DNA of 64,000 bases, taken from the NCBI GenBank assembly GCA_035536235.1, contig DATLOQ010000045.1, positions 70,955-134,954 on the forward strand. The letters are read 5' to 3'. Of the stretch, positions 36,201 to 45,947 are shown in pieces. The stretch comes from DATLNF01 sp035536235. GTDB lineage: Bacteria > Actinomycetota > Actinomycetes > BP-191. The first letter of the stretch is position 1. Every line of letters begins with the position of its first letter. Made by a program: the position numbers and the translations under genes. The notes below the pieces were generated by a model, which was not told where the DNA came from, did not search any database, and saw only the letters and a list, made by a program, of their open reading frames with translations.

Positions 36201-38894
36201 TCAACGCAGAAGGCGAGCCAGCTCGGTGCGCGAGCGCACCCCGAGCTTTGCGTAGACCCGAGACAGGTGGCCCTCTACCGTTCGCTCTCCGAGCACGAGC
36301 TCGGCGGCGACCTCGCGGTTGGTGCGTCCCGCAGCCGCCAGGTCGGCGACCCGTCGCTCAGCGGGGGTGAGGCCATGCTCGCGGGTGCGACCGCCGATGC
36401 TGCCTAGCTCACTGGTCGTGCGCGCGGCCCAGACTGACGCACCCAACAGCTCGAATGCCTGCAGTGCGTTCTGCAGCGCATCGCGAGATGCCTTCTTCTT
36501 GCGCTCCCGGCGCAGAACGCGACCGAGCACGAGCTGTGCCCGGGCTCGCCCGAAGACGTCGTCCACCGCGTCGAGCCGCTCCACCGCACACCGGAACTCC
36601 TCCGCTGATTCCCCCAGCCGACCCTCGGCCGCCAGGAGAAGCCCGCGCGAGGACCTAGCGCGGGCCAGCGACCAGTCATCCGAAACGCGGGAGGCGTCGG
36701 ACTCCCACACCTGGAGTACGGACGCGGCCTCACCGGTCCGGCCCACCTCCGCGAGCGACTGCACGAGATCCGGGGTCCATGGACGCGCCCCGGCCGCACT
36801 CCAGCCCAGCGTCCGCGCGACGGCGTCTGCCTTCTCGAGGTAGGGAAGGGCCGCAGCGGCATCACCCCCCCAGAGCGCCACCAGCCCGGGGGCGGCCTGC
36901 AGCAGCGGCGGCCGAAATCCGATCTGCTCGTCCGAGAGCACCAGACCTCTTTCGGCCTCGGCCAGCGCTACGTCGACGCGGCCCAGGTGCGCAGCGATCC
37001 ATGCCGTCGCGATGTAGTCCTGGTTCTTCTCGACTCCGTACTGGACGACGACGTCTCGCGACTGCTCCGCGTGCGACCAGGCCAGCTCCCAGCGTCCGCC
37101 CCACAGCTCTACCCAGGACAGCTCCCAGAGCAGCTCGGCCGCAAGCAGCTCGTCGCGCTCCTGCCAGTGCTGGAGCAAGCCGTGAAATGCGAGGCTTCGC
37201 AGGTGGAGCTCGTTGGCTTCCGTGGCGCGCCCGACGGACACGGCAGTGAGCTCCGCTCGCAGCCGCGGCTCCGCCACCTGCGCCGCGAGCCGCTGGGCCT
37301 CCGCCCGATACGTTGGAAGCCGCACGTCACCAACGACGCTAGCCAGCGCCACGAGCTGTCCAAGGCCGTCCACCCGCAATGCGAGGTCGTCATTCTCCAG
37401 AAGCTGGAGTGCGGAGAGCGTGCCCTCCAGAGCGTGGGGGAACCCGGCTCGGAATCGTTCCGCCCAGGCCAGGTCGAGGGCGACCCGCGCGCGAATGTCC
37501 CGGTCACTGGCTGCTTCGCGCTGGGCTTCCTGCAGGAGCGGCACGGCGAGATCGTCGTGTTCCGTCTCTGCGAGGGCGAGTAGGACCTCCGCGCGGAGTG
37601 GTCCCGCGGAAACCGTCTCGCGCAGACCTTCGAGCAGAGCGCGTGCCCGCTGCCACTCCCCGGCAGCAAGCTGCGCCTTTGCAGTCCGGAGGGCGCGACG
37701 CGACCGGGCCTCGTCCCCGAGGAGCGTGAGCCGCAGGGCGTGTTCGAGCAGCTCGGCAGCCAGGGCCAAGGCTGCGCGTCCGGTTGCCAGTTCAGCCGCG
37801 GCCTCGAGCTGCTCCGCGACGGACGAATCCGGGAGCTCCGTCGCCAAGGCCAGGTGCCTCGCGCGCGACAGTGGGTCGGCCGCGAGGTTGGCCGCTCGCC
37901 GGTGCAGTGCAGGGCGTCGGAGCGCAAGGTCCTCGTAGACCACAGCAGCGAAAATGGGGTGCGTGAAGCGGAGAGCAGAGCGCTCGTAGTCGACGACGCG
38001 GGCCGACACGGCGGGCGCCAGCTCGTCTGCGGTGACGCCCGCCCGCTCCATCAGCCCGAGGCTCGGAGCACCGAGGACCGAGAGCAGCTCGAGCGCCGCA
38101 CGCGTGGCAGGTGGGAGAGCGTTCAAGCGCGATCGGAACAGCGCCTCCAGGCTGGACGGCACGGCGAGCGGGCGCAGCGGGTCCGTCTCGGGCTCAGCCG
38201 ACTGCGCAAGCTCGAGGGCGTAGAGCGGGTTTCCGCCCGAAAGCTCATGCAGGCGGAGCAGGGTCGGCCTGCTGAAGGATCGTCCGAGCCGGTCGTGCAG
38301 CACCCTGTGCAGGGCGCCGAGGCTCATCGGCCCCATGACCAGCGGGGTCGCAGCTCCCAGCGACTGTTCCAGCGCGGTCACCGGCTCGCTGGACCGCCGT
38401 GTGAGTAGGACGCGCAGCGGCCCTGATATGCGGTGCAGCGCTACCGCGAGAGCGTCGGCCGAGGACTGGTCGAGCCAGGGCACGTCATCCACGGCCACGA
38501 GCACGGGCTCGCATCTCACCAGCTCGTGCAGGGCGTCCCGCACCCCCAGGCCGACAGCACGCCCGTCGACCGGTTCCTCGGGACTGTCCGCGAACAGGAG
38601 GGCCGCTTCGAGAGCGCGACGCCTGGGTGGCGGCAGGGCAGGAAGTACTTCTCCGAGCGCGGGCTCGAGCAGGTCCAGCAGACCGACGTACGGCAGGTCG
38701 CGCTCTGCTTCCGTTGGTCGCGCGGAGAGCACTCTCGCAGCGGTTGCCTCGGCAAGGGCAGCCGCCAGCAGCGTGGACTTGCCGATGCCCGCCGGACCCT
38801 CCAACACCAGGAGCTGAGGTGAATCGCCCCTGACGTCGAGGAACGCGCGGAGCTGCTCGAGCTCGCGCTCACGCCCGATGACGTTGCCCCCCAC
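36201..38894 (-). CDS. LuxR-family STAND regulator (LAL type), copy 1
   Basis: An 897-residue transcription regulator. The N-terminal AAA/STAND ATPase has the Walker A LEGPAGIGKST (~30-40) and the Walker B VLVAVDDVPWLD (~130). A long helical repeat middle follows, and a C-terminal LuxR helix-turn-helix with LTPAERRVADLAAAGRTNREVA and VEGHLSRVYAKLGV. LAL proteins activate catabolic or secondary-metabolite genes on binding an inducer and ATP. The target is not evident; it may be local. GTG 38894 is preceded by TACGCT at 6 bases. Confidence 0.9.
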   Translation of the reverse strand: MGGNVIGRERELEQLRAFLDVRGDSPQLLVLEGPAGIGKSTLLAAALAEATAARVLSARPTEAERDLPYVGLLDLLEPALGEVLPALPPPRRRALEAALLFADSPEEPVDGRAVGLGVRDALHELVRCEPVLVAVDDVPWLDQSSADALAVALHRISGPLRVLLTRRSSEPVTALEQSLGAATPLVMGPMSLGALHRVLHDRLGRSFSRPTLLRLHELSGGNPLYALELAQSAEPETDPLRPLAVPSSLEALFRSRLNALPPATRAALELLSVLGAPSLGLMERAGVTADELAPAVSARVVDYERSALRFTHPIFAAVVYEDLALRRPALHRRAANLAADPLSRARHLALATELPDSSVAEQLEAAAELATGRAALALAAELLEHALRLTLLGDEARSRRALRTAKAQLAAGEWQRARALLEGLRETVSAGPLRAEVLLALAETEHDDLAVPLLQEAQREAASDRDIRARVALDLAWAERFRAGFPHALEGTLSALQLLENDDLALRVDGLGQLVALASVVGDVRLPTYRAEAQRLAAQVAEPRLRAELTAVSVGRATEANELHLRSLAFHGLLQHWQERDELLAAELLWELSWVELWGGRWELAWSHAEQSRDVVVQYGVEKNQDYIATAWIAAHLGRVDVALAEAERGLVLSDEQIGFRPPLLQAAPGLVALWGGDAAAALPYLEKADAVARTLGWSAAGARPWTPDLVQSLAEVGRTGEAASVLQVWESDASRVSDDWSLARARSSRGLLLAAEGRLGESAEEFRCAVERLDAVDDVFGRARAQLVLGRVLRRERKKKASRDALQNALQAFELLGASVWAARTTSELGSIGGRTREHGLTPAERRVADLAAAGRTNREVAAELVLGERTVEGHLSRVYAKLGVRSRTELARLLR

Positions 38895-38900
38895 AGACCA

Positions 38901-38906
38901 AGCGTA
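38901..38906 (-). promoter_or_regulatory. -10 box before LAL regulator copy 1
   Basis: On the minus strand TACGCT ends 6 bases before GTG 38894, consistent with a leaderless transcript. Confidence 0.45.
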
Positions 38907-39024
38907 GGCGGCGGCCGGCCGGCCGCACCAGTCCCGCCAACACTGCCAAGGCTGCTCTGCAGGGCACCATGCAGGGACTAGGGGCGGCGTACTTAGCTAC
39001 GCCCCCGTGGGGTAGAGCGGACCC

Positions 39025-39753
39025 GTGGACCCTCAGGAGTCGGCTCGGGTGGGATTGTGCGGATGGACGGTGTCCCAACGCACCTACGTCGAGCGCTTCC
39101 CGCTGGTGGAGGTGCAGCACACGTTCTATGACCCGCCGTCCGACCAGCTCCTCGAGCGCTGGCGAAGATCGGTGCCGTCGTCGTTCGAGTTCACCATCAA
39201 GGCGTGGCAGGTGATCACGCACGCGTCCGGGAGCCCGACGTACCGGCGCCTGAAGACTCCGCTTCCTGAGGAAGCTCGAGGACAGGTCGGGGAGTTCCGC
39301 TCGACCCCGGCTGTGCTCCGCGCCTGGCAGCGCACCGCCGAGTGCGCCCGGATCCTCCGGGCAACAGCTGTGCTTCTGCAGTGCCCTAAGAGCTTTCGCC
39401 CGACGAGCGAGAACGTCGCCCGCATGCGCGCCCTGCTGCCGACCGCGCCCCGCCCGGAGGCCCGGCTGCTGTGGGAGCCCCGTGGGGAGTGGCCTGATGC
39501 GCTGCTCCTCGAGCTCTGCAACGACCTCGATCTCGTGCACGTCGTCGACCCGATGCAGCGGGAGACGGTGACGCCGGAGCAGACCTACTACCGGCTGCAC
39601 GGGACCACCGGATCGCGCCACGTCCACACCGACGCCGAGCTGCGCGGCTTGCGCGACCGCATCCGCGACCGGCCCCAGCCCTACGTGATGTTCAACAACC
39701 TGCCCCGGACCGGCGACGCCGAGCGCTTTCTGCGCATACTCCAACAGCCCTGA
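39025..39753 (+). CDS. DUF72 family protein
   Basis: A 242-residue TIM-barrel-type protein of the DUF72 family. It shows VGLCGWTVSQ at the start, VEVQHTFYDPPS, SFEFTIKAWQVITH, then LLWEPRGEW, YYRLHGTTGSRH and YVMFNNLPRTGDAERF. The conserved Tyr/His/Asn residues point to an unassigned enzyme fold. It lies between two large LuxR-type regulator genes, one divergent and one convergent, and may be a target of one of them. The start is GTG 39025, with a weak -10-like TAGAGC 6 bases before. Confidence 0.85.
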   Translation: MDPQESARVGLCGWTVSQRTYVERFPLVEVQHTFYDPPSDQLLERWRRSVPSSFEFTIKAWQVITHASGSPTYRRLKTPLPEEARGQVGEFRSTPAVLRAWQRTAECARILRATAVLLQCPKSFRPTSENVARMRALLPTAPRPEARLLWEPRGEWPDALLLELCNDLDLVHVVDPMQRETVTPEQTYYRLHGTTGSRHVHTDAELRGLRDRIRDRPQPYVMFNNLPRTGDAERFLRILQQP

Positions 39754-39786
39754 CCGCGTGGAGGACGCAGCGCGCCAGGGATACTC

Positions 39787-42480
39787 CTACCTCGGACGGG
39801 CGCCAGCGGCGGACGTCGACGACTCGCCCGCGAGGCGGTGCGCGAGCTCTGCGCGGCCGCGTACGCCGAGCTTGCGGTAGATGCGGCCGAGGTGGAACTC
39901 CACGGTCTTCGGGCTGAGGAAGAGAAGCGCGGCAACCTCGCGCGTCGGCCGTCCTTCAGCGACAAGAGCCGCCACTCGCAACTCCGCCCCGGTCAGCGTC
40001 TCGTCCTCGTAGGCCCTGCTCAGCACCGCCCCGCTCGCCTGCAGCTCGGCTTCTGCGCGACGACGCCACGGGGCTGCACCGGCTGCGGCGAAGCTGTCCG
40101 ACGCGGCCTGCAGGTGCTCCCGTGCCTCTCGGCGCAGGCCCGCACGGCGCAGCCGCTCTCCGGCGAGGAGGCGGCATCGTGCGCGCTCGATCACCTCGGA
40201 CGTCGCCGCGGCGGCCGCCAGCAGCATGGAAACCGCTTCGGCGTCGTCACTGAGGACAAGGGCGGCAGCGCGGGGGCTGTCCGCCACTGCCGCCGCGGTC
40301 TCGGCCTCGTCCCGCCGACCGTCGAGGATGAGCGCCTCGACGAGGTCGGCGACCGCCGCCGCGCGCCAGAGAACGCCCTCGCCAATGTTAAGCGAGTGGG
40401 CCAGCTGCTCTGCCGCCAGGGCGGCCTCGCCGAGGCCGAGGTGCAGCAGACCTCGCGCAGCCCACGCGTTGCCGGCGAGGAATGGCACGCCGAGCGTAGG
40501 CAGCAGCGACTCCAGCTCCGCCACGTGAGCCAGGCATGCCTCGCGGTCGCCGCGTAGTGCCTCCAACTCGGCGAGCACCCCGAGCGCGTCGACGAGCTGT
40601 GTCGTCTGGCCGGCGTCCCGGCTCAGCTCCGCCGCCTCCTCAATCGTCGCGTACGCCGCCTGCATCCGACCGGCTACCAGGTGTCGCACGCCCCATAGCC
40701 GGAGCACACGTGGCAACCAGAACATGTCCCCGCGAAGGCGCAACTGGTCGAGCGCCGGAGTGGCGATGTCTGCTCCGGCATCGGGGTCGGCCTGGACGAA
40801 CAGCGGCGCGGTGACGACCAACCACACGAGGTCGGGCTCTTCGCCGAGCACGCCGCTCGCTTCGCCTTCGTCGATGACCCCGAGCAGCAATGGCCTCGCT
40901 GCGTCACGGTTACCCGCGAGCGACTCCGCAACACCCTGCGCGTGCCCCACGAGCATGCGGTCGACCGCGCTGTTCGGGTCGTGTGACGCCACGGCCTCGT
41001 CGGCCAGCTCGCGGGCGACTCCAGGGAGACCGGCGTACATCGTCGCGAGCACGCCCTCCGCGCACGCGCGCACCCGAGCGGCAGGCGTGGGCGCCACGGC
41101 CGCGGCCTCCTTGAACCGGTCAACAGCGCGCCTCGGCGAGCCGGACACGTGCTCGATCCGGCCCAGCGCGAGCAGCGCGCGCGCCTGACCCTCGGCATCG
41201 AGTCCCGCGTCCAGTGCGGCTTCGTACCGCGGCCTCGCCTCGGACAGGAGACCTCCACGCAGCAGCGACTCCGCCGACTCGAGCACTCGGGTCGAGCGCC
41301 GCGCGGGATCTGTGCCGGTCTCCGCCGCGTGCACCCACATGGCTGAAGCTCGCTGGTGGTCTCCGGTCGAGCCCGCGTCATTGGCTACCCGTTCAAACGC
41401 GAGCGCGAGCGTCTCGTCGGGTCCGTCGGCTGCACCCAGCCGAAACTCCACGACCACTGACTCCGCGGCGCCGGTCTGCTCGGCTGCGTCGGCCAACGCG
41501 CGCGCCAGCTCGCGGCGGCGACTCGGCGGAGTCACCTCGAGAACCGCCGCGCGAGCCAGCGGGTGGCGCCACCGGACGCCTGCCGCCGCCGCCGTCAGCA
41601 GCCCGGCGTCTTCGGCGGCACGCAGGTCGCCGGCCGCTAACCCCAGCTCTGAACGCGCCACCGCGAGCACCGGTGCCGCCACCTCGTCGGCCAATGCCGC
41701 GAGTGCTGCGGCGTCACGAGCCATCGACGGAAGTTCACGCGCTTGGGCCTCGAACACCGGGCCGGTCTGCGGCATCGACGGCAGCGGGGCGCGGCCAGCG
41801 CGTTGTGCGTCGTCGAGCCGGCGCGACAGCTCGACCAGCGCGAGGACGTTGCCTCCGGCCCGCGCCACCAGCTCCGCTGCGACGTCGGGCATCACGCCTT
41901 GGGGGCTGAGTATCTGCGCTGCCTCAGTGGTGGTCACGTCCCCGAGCGCGCAACCGTCCAGCCCGGCTAGAGCAGCGGGCACCTCAGCCGCGCGAGCTGC
42001 GACGACGACGCCCACGCGTTCGCCGGCGAGACGCCGCGCCGCGAACGCGAGAGCCTCGAGCGACGCCGCGTCGACCCACTGCGCGTCGTCGAGCACCACC
42101 ACGACGGGCTTGGTGTCTGCGGCGGCCGCCAGCAGGGTGAGCGTCGCGGCGCCGAGCAGGAACGGCGACGGTGGGGGGCCGTGCTCCTGCCCGAGCGCCA
42201 CGGCGAGGGCCTGCCGCTGCACCTCGGGCAGCGCGTCGAGGCGGTCCAGGATCGGCCACAGCAGGGCGTGCAGAGCGCTGTGCGGCAGACCCTTCTCCAC
42301 GGGGACGCCGGTGGCGCGGAGCACCACGGCGTCACCGGCGCGTCGGACCGCGCTGTCGAGCAGAGTCGACTTCCCGCTGCCGGGCTCACCAGTGACGACC
42401 ACAGCCGCGCCGGCGCCCGACCGAGCATTCGCGATCGCCCACGCGACGCGCTCCGACGCCTCCCCCCGGCCGACTAGCAC
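39787..42480 (-). CDS. LuxR-family STAND regulator (LAL type), copy 2
   Basis: Also 897 residues. The Walker A is GEPGSGKSTLL (~32), the Walker B VVVVLDDAQWVD (~125), followed by helical repeats and a C-terminal LuxR helix-turn-helix (LTGAELRVAALVAEGRPTREVA, VEFHLGRIYRKLGV). The ATPase regions of the two copies differ throughout, so equal length is probably chance and they are not a recent duplication. The start is GTG 42480, with TAACCT 6 bases upstream. A short Ser/Ala-rich tail follows the DNA-binding domain. Confidence 0.9.
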   Translation of the reverse strand: MLVGRGEASERVAWAIANARSGAGAAVVVTGEPGSGKSTLLDSAVRRAGDAVVLRATGVPVEKGLPHSALHALLWPILDRLDALPEVQRQALAVALGQEHGPPPSPFLLGAATLTLLAAAADTKPVVVVLDDAQWVDAASLEALAFAARRLAGERVGVVVAARAAEVPAALAGLDGCALGDVTTTEAAQILSPQGVMPDVAAELVARAGGNVLALVELSRRLDDAQRAGRAPLPSMPQTGPVFEAQARELPSMARDAAALAALADEVAAPVLAVARSELGLAAGDLRAAEDAGLLTAAAAGVRWRHPLARAAVLEVTPPSRRRELARALADAAEQTGAAESVVVEFRLGAADGPDETLALAFERVANDAGSTGDHQRASAMWVHAAETGTDPARRSTRVLESAESLLRGGLLSEARPRYEAALDAGLDAEGQARALLALGRIEHVSGSPRRAVDRFKEAAAVAPTPAARVRACAEGVLATMYAGLPGVARELADEAVASHDPNSAVDRMLVGHAQGVAESLAGNRDAARPLLLGVIDEGEASGVLGEEPDLVWLVVTAPLFVQADPDAGADIATPALDQLRLRGDMFWLPRVLRLWGVRHLVAGRMQAAYATIEEAAELSRDAGQTTQLVDALGVLAELEALRGDREACLAHVAELESLLPTLGVPFLAGNAWAARGLLHLGLGEAALAAEQLAHSLNIGEGVLWRAAAVADLVEALILDGRRDEAETAAAVADSPRAAALVLSDDAEAVSMLLAAAAATSEVIERARCRLLAGERLRRAGLRREAREHLQAASDSFAAAGAAPWRRRAEAELQASGAVLSRAYEDETLTGAELRVAALVAEGRPTREVAALLFLSPKTVEFHLGRIYRKLGVRGRAELAHRLAGESSTSAAGARPR

Positions 42481-42486
42481 GGGCCG

Positions 42487-42492
42487 AGGTTA
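42487..42492 (-). promoter_or_regulatory. -10 box before LAL regulator copy 2
   Basis: On the minus strand TAACCT ends 6 bases before GTG 42480, consistent with a leaderless transcript. Confidence 0.45.
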
Positions 42493-42605
42493 CGGGACGC
42501 CTGGCGACGACAACTAGGGATTCCCCTGGCGCCGTGGCCGGTACGACGCGACAGCGTGGCTGTGCACCCGGTCACCGGGACCGGACGACAGAAGAGGTGA
42601 CGGAT

Positions 42606-43082
42606 ATGGCACGCACGGGCATTCGGGCAGCGGCGACAGGAGCAGTGGCGACCATGGCGATCAGCGGAGCAGTCCTCACCGGCCTGAACGGGGCGCACGC
42701 CACCGACTCGCGGCAGATCGCAGGGACGTGGCAGGTCACGGTGCAGCCGGATGGCGCGCCGAGCACGGCGGCATTCGAGTCGACGCTCGTGTACACCGCG
42801 ACCGGATCGGTGATCGAGACGACGTCGAAGGCACCGGCGTCAGCAGGGCTCGGCGCGTGGGAGCGGCTCGGCTCGGGGCGGTACGCGATGACCTTCCAGA
42901 AGTACCGATTCAACGGTCCGACGTACGTCGGCAAGACCGTGATCGAGGAGGTCCAGTACGTCTCTCCCGACGGCAGTCAGTACACCGGCCGGGCAACCAC
43001 TACGGTGTACGACGCTGCTGGAAACGTCGTCGCGACGATCTCCGCCACCGCTACCGGCTCTCGGATGGCCGCGTCAAGCTGA
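42606..43082 (+). CDS. Small secreted protein, unknown
   Basis: A 158-residue protein with a signal peptide (~1-32, ends GAHA) and a beta-rich mature domain containing IAGTWQVTVQPDG, then RYAMTFQKYRF and YTGRATTTVYDAAGN. The pattern of a G-x-W start and repeated short strands resembles small lipocalin-like barrels, but no family is certain. ATG 42606 follows GAAGAGGTGA as ribosome-binding site. It is monocistronic; a perfect hairpin follows ~57 bases after the stop. Confidence 0.72.
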   Translation: MARTGIRAAATGAVATMAISGAVLTGLNGAHATDSRQIAGTWQVTVQPDGAPSTAAFESTLVYTATGSVIETTSKAPASAGLGAWERLGSGRYAMTFQKYRFNGPTYVGKTVIEEVQYVSPDGSQYTGRATTTVYDAAGNVVATISATATGSRMAASS

Positions 43083-43138
43083 CGAAGCGAGGTTGACGCC
43101 GCCGGATATCGGATCGACCTCTGCGCGTAGTAGCCGTT

Positions 43139-43166
43139 GGGCCGGCCGGAGGTGTCCGGCCGGCCC
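43139..43166 (+). terminator. Terminator hairpin
   Basis: The 12-bp stem gggccggccgga with its complement and a 4-base loop. It lies between the secreted-protein gene and the sigma-factor gene. Confidence 0.65.
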
Positions 43167-43265
43167 CACGCGGCTCGTGCAGCGATCAGCTCGTCCGAAA
43201 TCTGGCTGCCCCGGGACGTGAAGATGTGGTTGTCACAATCTCGGGGCCGGCGGTGCTGTAGAGAC

Positions 43266-43880
43266 ATGACCATGGTTCTGCACCGACGGGCGGCGCCCCC
43301 ACCTGTGAGCACGGCCCGTGGGGTCGACGCCGCTCCCGAAGCCGGGCCCGACGAGGGCAATCAGGGCGTGACGCGTACGGACCGCGGTGACGTGCGCGGC
43401 GACCTGGAAGCAGTCTTCCGCCGGGACTACCACCGAGTGGTGGGCGTGGCAGCCCGCGTGCTGGGGTCGCAGGCGGAGGCCGAGGACGTCGCCCAGGAGG
43501 TCTTCCTCTCGTTCAGCCGCTCGTCAGTGCCGGGGGACGAGGCGCGCGCATGGCTGTCGGTCGCCGCCGCCCACACCGCTCTCAATGTGATCCGTTCGGG
43601 CCGTCGCCGGGCTTCCCGGGAAACCGCGGCTGCCGAATCCGGCGTCCTAGGGGACGTCGCTGACGCGGTCGTCACGCTCGAGGAGCGCACGCGCGTACGC
43701 GCCGCACTCGCTCTACTCCCCGAGAAGCAGGCCGCGGCTCTGGTGCTGCGGCACAGCGGCTTGAGCTATGCCGAAGTCGCCTCGGCTCTCGACTTGTCCC
43801 CCGGCAGCGTCGGCACCACCGTGCGGCGAGCCGAGCAAACCCTGCGCAAGGAGCTGACCCGTCATGCGTCATCCCACTGA
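43266..43880 (+). CDS. ECF-type RNA polymerase sigma factor
   Basis: A 204-residue sigma-70 family factor with regions 2 and 4 only. Region 2 shows AEAEDVAQEVFLSFSRS (~75-90). Region 4 shows LPEKQAAALVLRHSGLSYAEVA and the recognition helix around SPGSVGTTVRRAEQTLRK. The first ~45 residues are disordered and may not be translated; GTG 43368 is an alternative start. It overlaps the downstream anti-sigma gene by 17 bases, so the pair is co-expressed, as is usual for ECF/anti-sigma modules. Confidence 0.88.
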   Translation: MTMVLHRRAAPPPVSTARGVDAAPEAGPDEGNQGVTRTDRGDVRGDLEAVFRRDYHRVVGVAARVLGSQAEAEDVAQEVFLSFSRSSVPGDEARAWLSVAAAHTALNVIRSGRRRASRETAAAESGVLGDVADAVVTLEERTRVRAALALLPEKQAAALVLRHSGLSYAEVASALDLSPGSVGTTVRRAEQTLRKELTRHASSH

Positions 43881-44943
43881 AGGCACGCTCCGGCGGCTCC
43901 TCGACGAGCCCGCCGGTGTGGCCGACGTCGATCGCCGCCACGTCGCCGACTGCGCGGAGTGCCTGGGCACCCTGGTGGCCGTTCGTGCGGACGCCGCCCT
44001 GGTCGAGACGGCACTGGCCCCCAGCTCGCAGACCGGGATCGACCTAGGGTTGGCGTGGCAGCGCATGTCGGCGGCCACCACCGCACCAACACTGCAGCCG
44101 CGTCTCCGCCGTACCGGTCGCGCTCGCGATCTGCTCCGTCGACCCGCCGCAGCAGTGCTCGCCGTCGCCATGGTGCTCGGCGGTGCGAGCACGGCCGCCG
44201 CGAATGATTGGCTGCAGATCTTCCGCACCGAGAGCCTCGCCGCCGTCCGCTTCACCACTGCTGACCTGCTCGCCCTGCCCGACCTGAGCTCTTACGGCGA
44301 GATCGTCTTCACCGAGCAGGCGGACGTGCATGAGGTCTCCGACGCAGCGACCGCGGCCGCCGAGAGCGGTCTCGACGTGCCGATCGTGGACGACCTGCCA
44401 CGCGGTGTCGTCGGCGACCCCGTCTACCAGGTGGGCCGACAGGTGACTGCCACGTTCACCTTCTCGACCGAGCGGGCTACGCAGGCAGCGGCCGCGGCGG
44501 GGGAGTCGCTGCCGCCGCCGCCTCCGGGTCTCGACGGCAGCTCGGTGCGGCTGGTCGCGGGTCCGGGTGTCGCCCAGGTCTGGTCGTCCTCATCCGGGGC
44601 GCCCGCGCTCATCGTCGGCCGCGCGGTCGCGCCGACGGCGTTCTCCTCCGGCATCCCGTTCGAGACCGCGCGCGACTACTTCCTCTCGCTGCCCGGGCTG
44701 CCCGACGGCGTCGCGTCGCAGCTGCGCTCGTTCGCCGCCGACGGGACCACCCTGCCGCTGCCCGTGCCGGTTGACGAGGTCATGTCGCGAACCGAGATGG
44801 TGAAGGGCTCGCCGGCGACGGTGCTCGAGACCCGCGACCGGACACTGGCGGCCGTGGTGTGGGTGGACGACGGAGTGCTGACCTTCGTGGCCGGATCGAT
44901 AGACGACGACGAGGCGCTCGAGGTCGCGTGGGAGCTGCGGTGA
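43864..44943 (+). CDS. Zinc-containing anti-sigma factor with extracytoplasmic sensor domain
   Basis: A 359-residue protein. The N-terminal HX3CX2C motif (H26, C30, C33) is the ZAS zinc site that binds ECF sigma factors. One membrane helix (~95-115) follows and then a ~240-residue extracytoplasmic domain with a PPPPP segment. The domain contains SIDDDEALEVAWEL near the end. It probably holds the sigma factor until an envelope signal releases it. The stop overlaps the ABC ATPase GTG (GTGA), tying it to the transporter. Confidence 0.87.
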   Translation: MRHPTEGTLRRLLDEPAGVADVDRRHVADCAECLGTLVAVRADAALVETALAPSSQTGIDLGLAWQRMSAATTAPTLQPRLRRTGRARDLLRRPAAAVLAVAMVLGGASTAAANDWLQIFRTESLAAVRFTTADLLALPDLSSYGEIVFTEQADVHEVSDAATAAAESGLDVPIVDDLPRGVVGDPVYQVGRQVTATFTFSTERATQAAAAAGESLPPPPPGLDGSSVRLVAGPGVAQVWSSSSGAPALIVGRAVAPTAFSSGIPFETARDYFLSLPGLPDGVASQLRSFAADGTTLPLPVPVDEVMSRTEMVKGSPATVLETRDRTLAAVVWVDDGVLTFVAGSIDDDEALEVAWELR

Positions 44944-45947
44944 GCGCTGCCGAGCTCGCGACTTCGACGGAGGACGCAGCACGCGCCGAGGCGGCGTCCA
45001 TGGTCCGCGACCTGCCGCCGGCGGCGGCCGTCTGGTGCTCAGGACTGCGTAAAAGCTACGGCCGTCGGCAGGCCGTCGCCGACGTCTCCTTCGAGGTGGG
45101 CCGCGCGGAGATCGTCGGTCTGCTCGGCCCGAACGGTGCGGGCAAGACGTCGGTGATCAAGATGCTGCTCGGGCTGGTCCGACCCGACGCGGGAGAGGTC
45201 CTTCTCCTCGGGCGCCCGTCGACCGACCCGGCAGCCCGCACCAGTGTGGGCTACCTGCCCGAGCTGTTCCGCTACCAGCCGTGGTTGAGCGCGGCCGAGG
45301 TGCTTGCGCTGCACGTCCGGCTCTCGGGCCACGAGGTCTCCGCCCAGGAGCAGCGCGACTGCCTGACCCTGGTGGGCTTGGCCGAGCGTGCGCGCGACCG
45401 AGCCGGGGGCTTCTCGAAGGGCATGCAGCAACGCCTCGGTTTGGCGGTCGCGCTGGTGGCGCGTCCCGGGCTCGTGATCCTCGACGAGCCCACCAGCGCG
45501 CTCGACCCGCTCGGTCGCGCCGACGTACGCGACATCGTCCTGGACCTCCGGGCCCGCGGCGTCGCGGTGCTGCTCAACTCCCACCTCATCGGTGAGGTCG
45601 AGCGGGTCTGCGACCGGGTCGTGATCCTCGACCGCGGACGTGTGGCCGCCTCGGGCAGCCTGGCCGAGCTCCTCGGACAGCGCGAGCTGAAGCTCCATCT
45701 GACGGGGGTCTCCGGCGAGGCCGGGCGGAGGCTGGCGGCGACGGGGCGGGTCGAGCAGGCCGGCGACTGGTTCACGCTGTCGCTGCCCGCCGACGACGAC
45801 GGGAGCGCCGTACCCGATCTGGTGCGTGACCTCGCGTCCCTCGGCGCGCGCGTGCACGCCGTGGAGCCCTCGCGCATCAGCCTGGAGGATCGCCTGCTCG
45901 GCATCCTCCGCGACGGCGAGGCCGGTCGACCGGAGGATGAGCGGTGA
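44940..45947 (+). CDS. ABC transporter ATP-binding protein
   Basis: A 335-residue ATPase of the ABC-2 exporter type. The Walker A is GPNGAGKTSVI (~68), the signature is FSKGMQQRLGLA (~160) and the Walker B is LVILDEPTSALDPLGR (~178). An N-terminal extension of ~35 residues precedes the domain, and a C-terminal ~90-residue region follows it, as in DrrA/Nat-type exporters. Its partner permease starts within its last codons. Its location after an anti-sigma gene suggests that the ECF sigma controls export of an unknown compound. Confidence 0.9.
   Translation: MSAAELATSTEDAARAEAASMVRDLPPAAAVWCSGLRKSYGRRQAVADVSFEVGRAEIVGLLGPNGAGKTSVIKMLLGLVRPDAGEVLLLGRPSTDPAARTSVGYLPELFRYQPWLSAAEVLALHVRLSGHEVSAQEQRDCLTLVGLAERARDRAGGFSKGMQQRLGLAVALVARPGLVILDEPTSALDPLGRADVRDIVLDLRARGVAVLLNSHLIGEVERVCDRVVILDRGRVAASGSLAELLGQRELKLHLTGVSGEAGRRLAATGRVEQAGDWFTLSLPADDDGSAVPDLVRDLASLGARVHAVEPSRISLEDRLLGILRDGEAGRPEDER

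Noticed and set aside
36201..42480. Two 897-residue LuxR regulators considered as a recent duplication
   Set aside because: Their ATPase and middle regions differ throughout; equal length appears coincidental.
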